A stretch of DNA of 64,000 bases from assembly GCA_016806645.1 (NCBI GenBank), contig JACSYO010001856.1:2997001-3061000 (forward strand). The letters run 5' to 3'. This document shows positions 62,301 to 64,000 of this stretch, one piece after another (within the stretch, counting starts at the first letter, position 1; every line of letters begins with the position of its first letter). The translations under genes and the position numbers were made by a program. This stretch comes from Ophiodon elongatus (taxonomy: Eukaryota; Chordata; Actinopteri; Perciformes; Hexagrammidae). The notes below the pieces were generated by a model. That model saw nothing but the letters and a program-made list of their open reading frames with translations. It ran no database searches and was not told the DNA's origin.

Positions 62301-64000
62301 GACTTCGTACTTTATGACAGATATGCAATTTCTGCATGTAAAAGAGAGAAAATAAATGATAGCATGTAAAATTACCCCTGCACATTATATTCACACACTC
62401 CGTAACATCTTTTATGGTTCTTATTTTTTTTTGGAGGTTATTATATTTAATTTAAAATATTTGAGTCAAATCAACTTCACACACTTTATTTTTTCACAGA
62501 CTTATGTCTTTCCACACATTAATTCTACATGTAAATAAACATGATGCATATGTCATCAGTCGTGTAACTGTGGTTGTAAAGTAGCTTAATTAAAGATCCA
62601 TTCAATACATGACCTTTTCCACTTACCTCAAGCCCTTTCAATGCTTTTCCTTAATGAACAAATGAATTATGCAGTAACCTAGGCTCAGCCAACAAAAGGC
62701 ATTTGCTGCCTAATGTGTTTGCCTAAATAGCAGTGAAGAGCAGTGCCTACCTTTTAAGTGGATAAGGTACCTCTGTTCGGCTTGCGGTAAGTGTCTAGTT
62801 TAATTTAATTCAATAATCCTGATAAATGAAATAAATCCCTTTTGGGACATCCATTCCTTGAGTAGTGAGATAATATAAAATGAGGTTCACAGAGAAAAAA
62901 TTAGAACATTATGGTTGATTGAGCTTTTACAAAAAGCAGAAATATTAATACAGAGATCTTCTTTATGTTTATAATTTTGCAATAATGAATGAAGGCATCC
63001 ATGTGGAAAACAATCAGCGCTCGAAATGGATGACAGTGATTGTGAGGCTTAGTGAAAGAATGCATTAGCATTTTCACACACTCCCAATGCAAATTGTTTC
63101 ACTTAAACTTTTTAAATACCATTTTGTGTTCTGACTTAATTTTAATAAGTTTGCAGATAAGGAAGCATAAGCATTGGCTTGAAAGGCAGATCGTGAGTCT
63201 CTGCAACACATTTATTCACTTTTTGATTCATGAGAGGAAAGGGGAAAATTGAAAAGAATGAAAGAACATGATCTTCTCTGAGAAATAATACATTTTGTGC
63301 TGAATCGAGATTATTTGAATATAATAAGAATATCCATATCAAACATTAATTTGAATTCAATATAGATGCTTGTATAATTAAATGCACCACTCTGCACAAA
63401 TTAAAACAGGCCTTTCTGGAGGCTGGCGCTGCTTTTTTTGAAAGTGTTTTACTTACAGCCATTCAGTTTTGCTTGGGCTGAAATCCATTTAGTAAACATG
63501 TTTTGTACTATATGTATTTATCATATTAAATGGCCAAACTAACTTTGTTTGTTTGTGACTCAGCTAAATTATTTTCAGCATAGACCCAAGCACATAAATA
63601 CAATATATAGTTCTTCAGAAAAGGTAACTTTAATAAAAAACTATTACCTGTATTTGTATATAACAAATGCAGGGTGTATTTAAGTATGTATTTAGCTTGT
63701 AGAAGCAATAAGTTGAATGAGCCGATAGTTAAACCCACACAGCAAAATCTTTGGATTATTTTGTTGACCTCAAGAGGATTTCAATTCCTTAACTGTGTGT
63801 TCTAGTCTTCGAAAACCTGTCAGAAAGCTCACTCTAAATAATGGACCTACTGTAAGTCTAATTCTGCTTCACCTGTGTATTACCACAGTGTACTGTTTTT
63901 ATTTAACCCCTTCCCCCCCAGACTTATCACTTGTTTGCGGCAACTGCAGCCTCTTGTAAGTCAAATTGATTGAGTCGTCCTTGAACATCTGTTGTTCAGC
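62301..64000. other. AT-rich non-coding span to window end
   Basis: High A+T sequence with random short frames. An island at 63,000-63,070 and another near 63,400-63,480 (attaaaacaggcctttctgg) look slightly more structured. No gene or repeat family was identified. Confidence 0.42.

Noticed and set aside
13850..64000. RPGRIP1L exons expected if 13.4 kb is FTO exon 1
   Set aside because: I looked for coiled-coil and C2-domain exon sequence on the plus strand and saw none. This weakens the FTO call.

Overview
This window looks like a piece of a teleost fish nuclear genome, probably a percomorph. It is about 60% A+T, stops occur in every frame at near-random spacing, long dinucleotide microsatellites are common, and several interspersed repeats are of kinds I know from fish genomes. 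It carries no bacterial-style operons, rRNA, tRNA, CRISPR array or complete protein-coding gene. The longest open frames (about 190 codons) look like chance.

The best gene evidence is at 13.4-13.8 kb. A promoter-like block carries a ZNF143/Staf-type motif, an ETS-like site and an NRF1-like palindrome. On the minus strand downstream of it lies a candidate first coding exon, MKRSGDSEGEKRRK, followed by a splice donor. If real, the gene runs leftward, and 1-13,423 would be its first intron. The start and the phase-0 exon end resemble exon 1 of FTO, but the expected head-to-head neighbour RPGRIP1L is not visible to the right, so the identity stays open.

On the plus strand, two exon-like segments could belong to one unidentified gene. 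Segment 25,162-25,350 contains a signal-peptide-like start. Segment 30,402-30,489 encodes 29 residues between good splice signals. The two are phase-compatible. A third, weaker exon-like segment is at 43,852-44,066.

Most of the rest is non-coding. Blocks with balanced composition and dense TAATTA, TGTCA and ATTGATT-type words are probably conserved regulatory elements, as found in deserts and giant introns around developmental genes. The clearest are at 2.2-2.96, 10.2-11.3, 27.1-27.7, 28.8-29.8 and 44.8-45.6 kb. Two regions carry internal duplications: about 210 bp repeated 631-634 bp apart at 15.0 and 15.6 kb, and a short core repeated 330 bp apart at 27.1 and 27.4 kb.

Repeats include (CA)n/(GT)n tracts (the longest about 58 units at 7.66 kb), a seven-copy 42-bp minisatellite at 42.6 kb, inverted-repeat elements at 34.0, 57.4 and 59.8 kb, and other fish interspersed repeats at 17.5, 21.8, 42.9, 43.36 and 55.35 kb. 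No restored or novel defence or mobile system was found. The notable material is regulatory architecture and unassigned exons. All identities rest on reading the sequence by eye.
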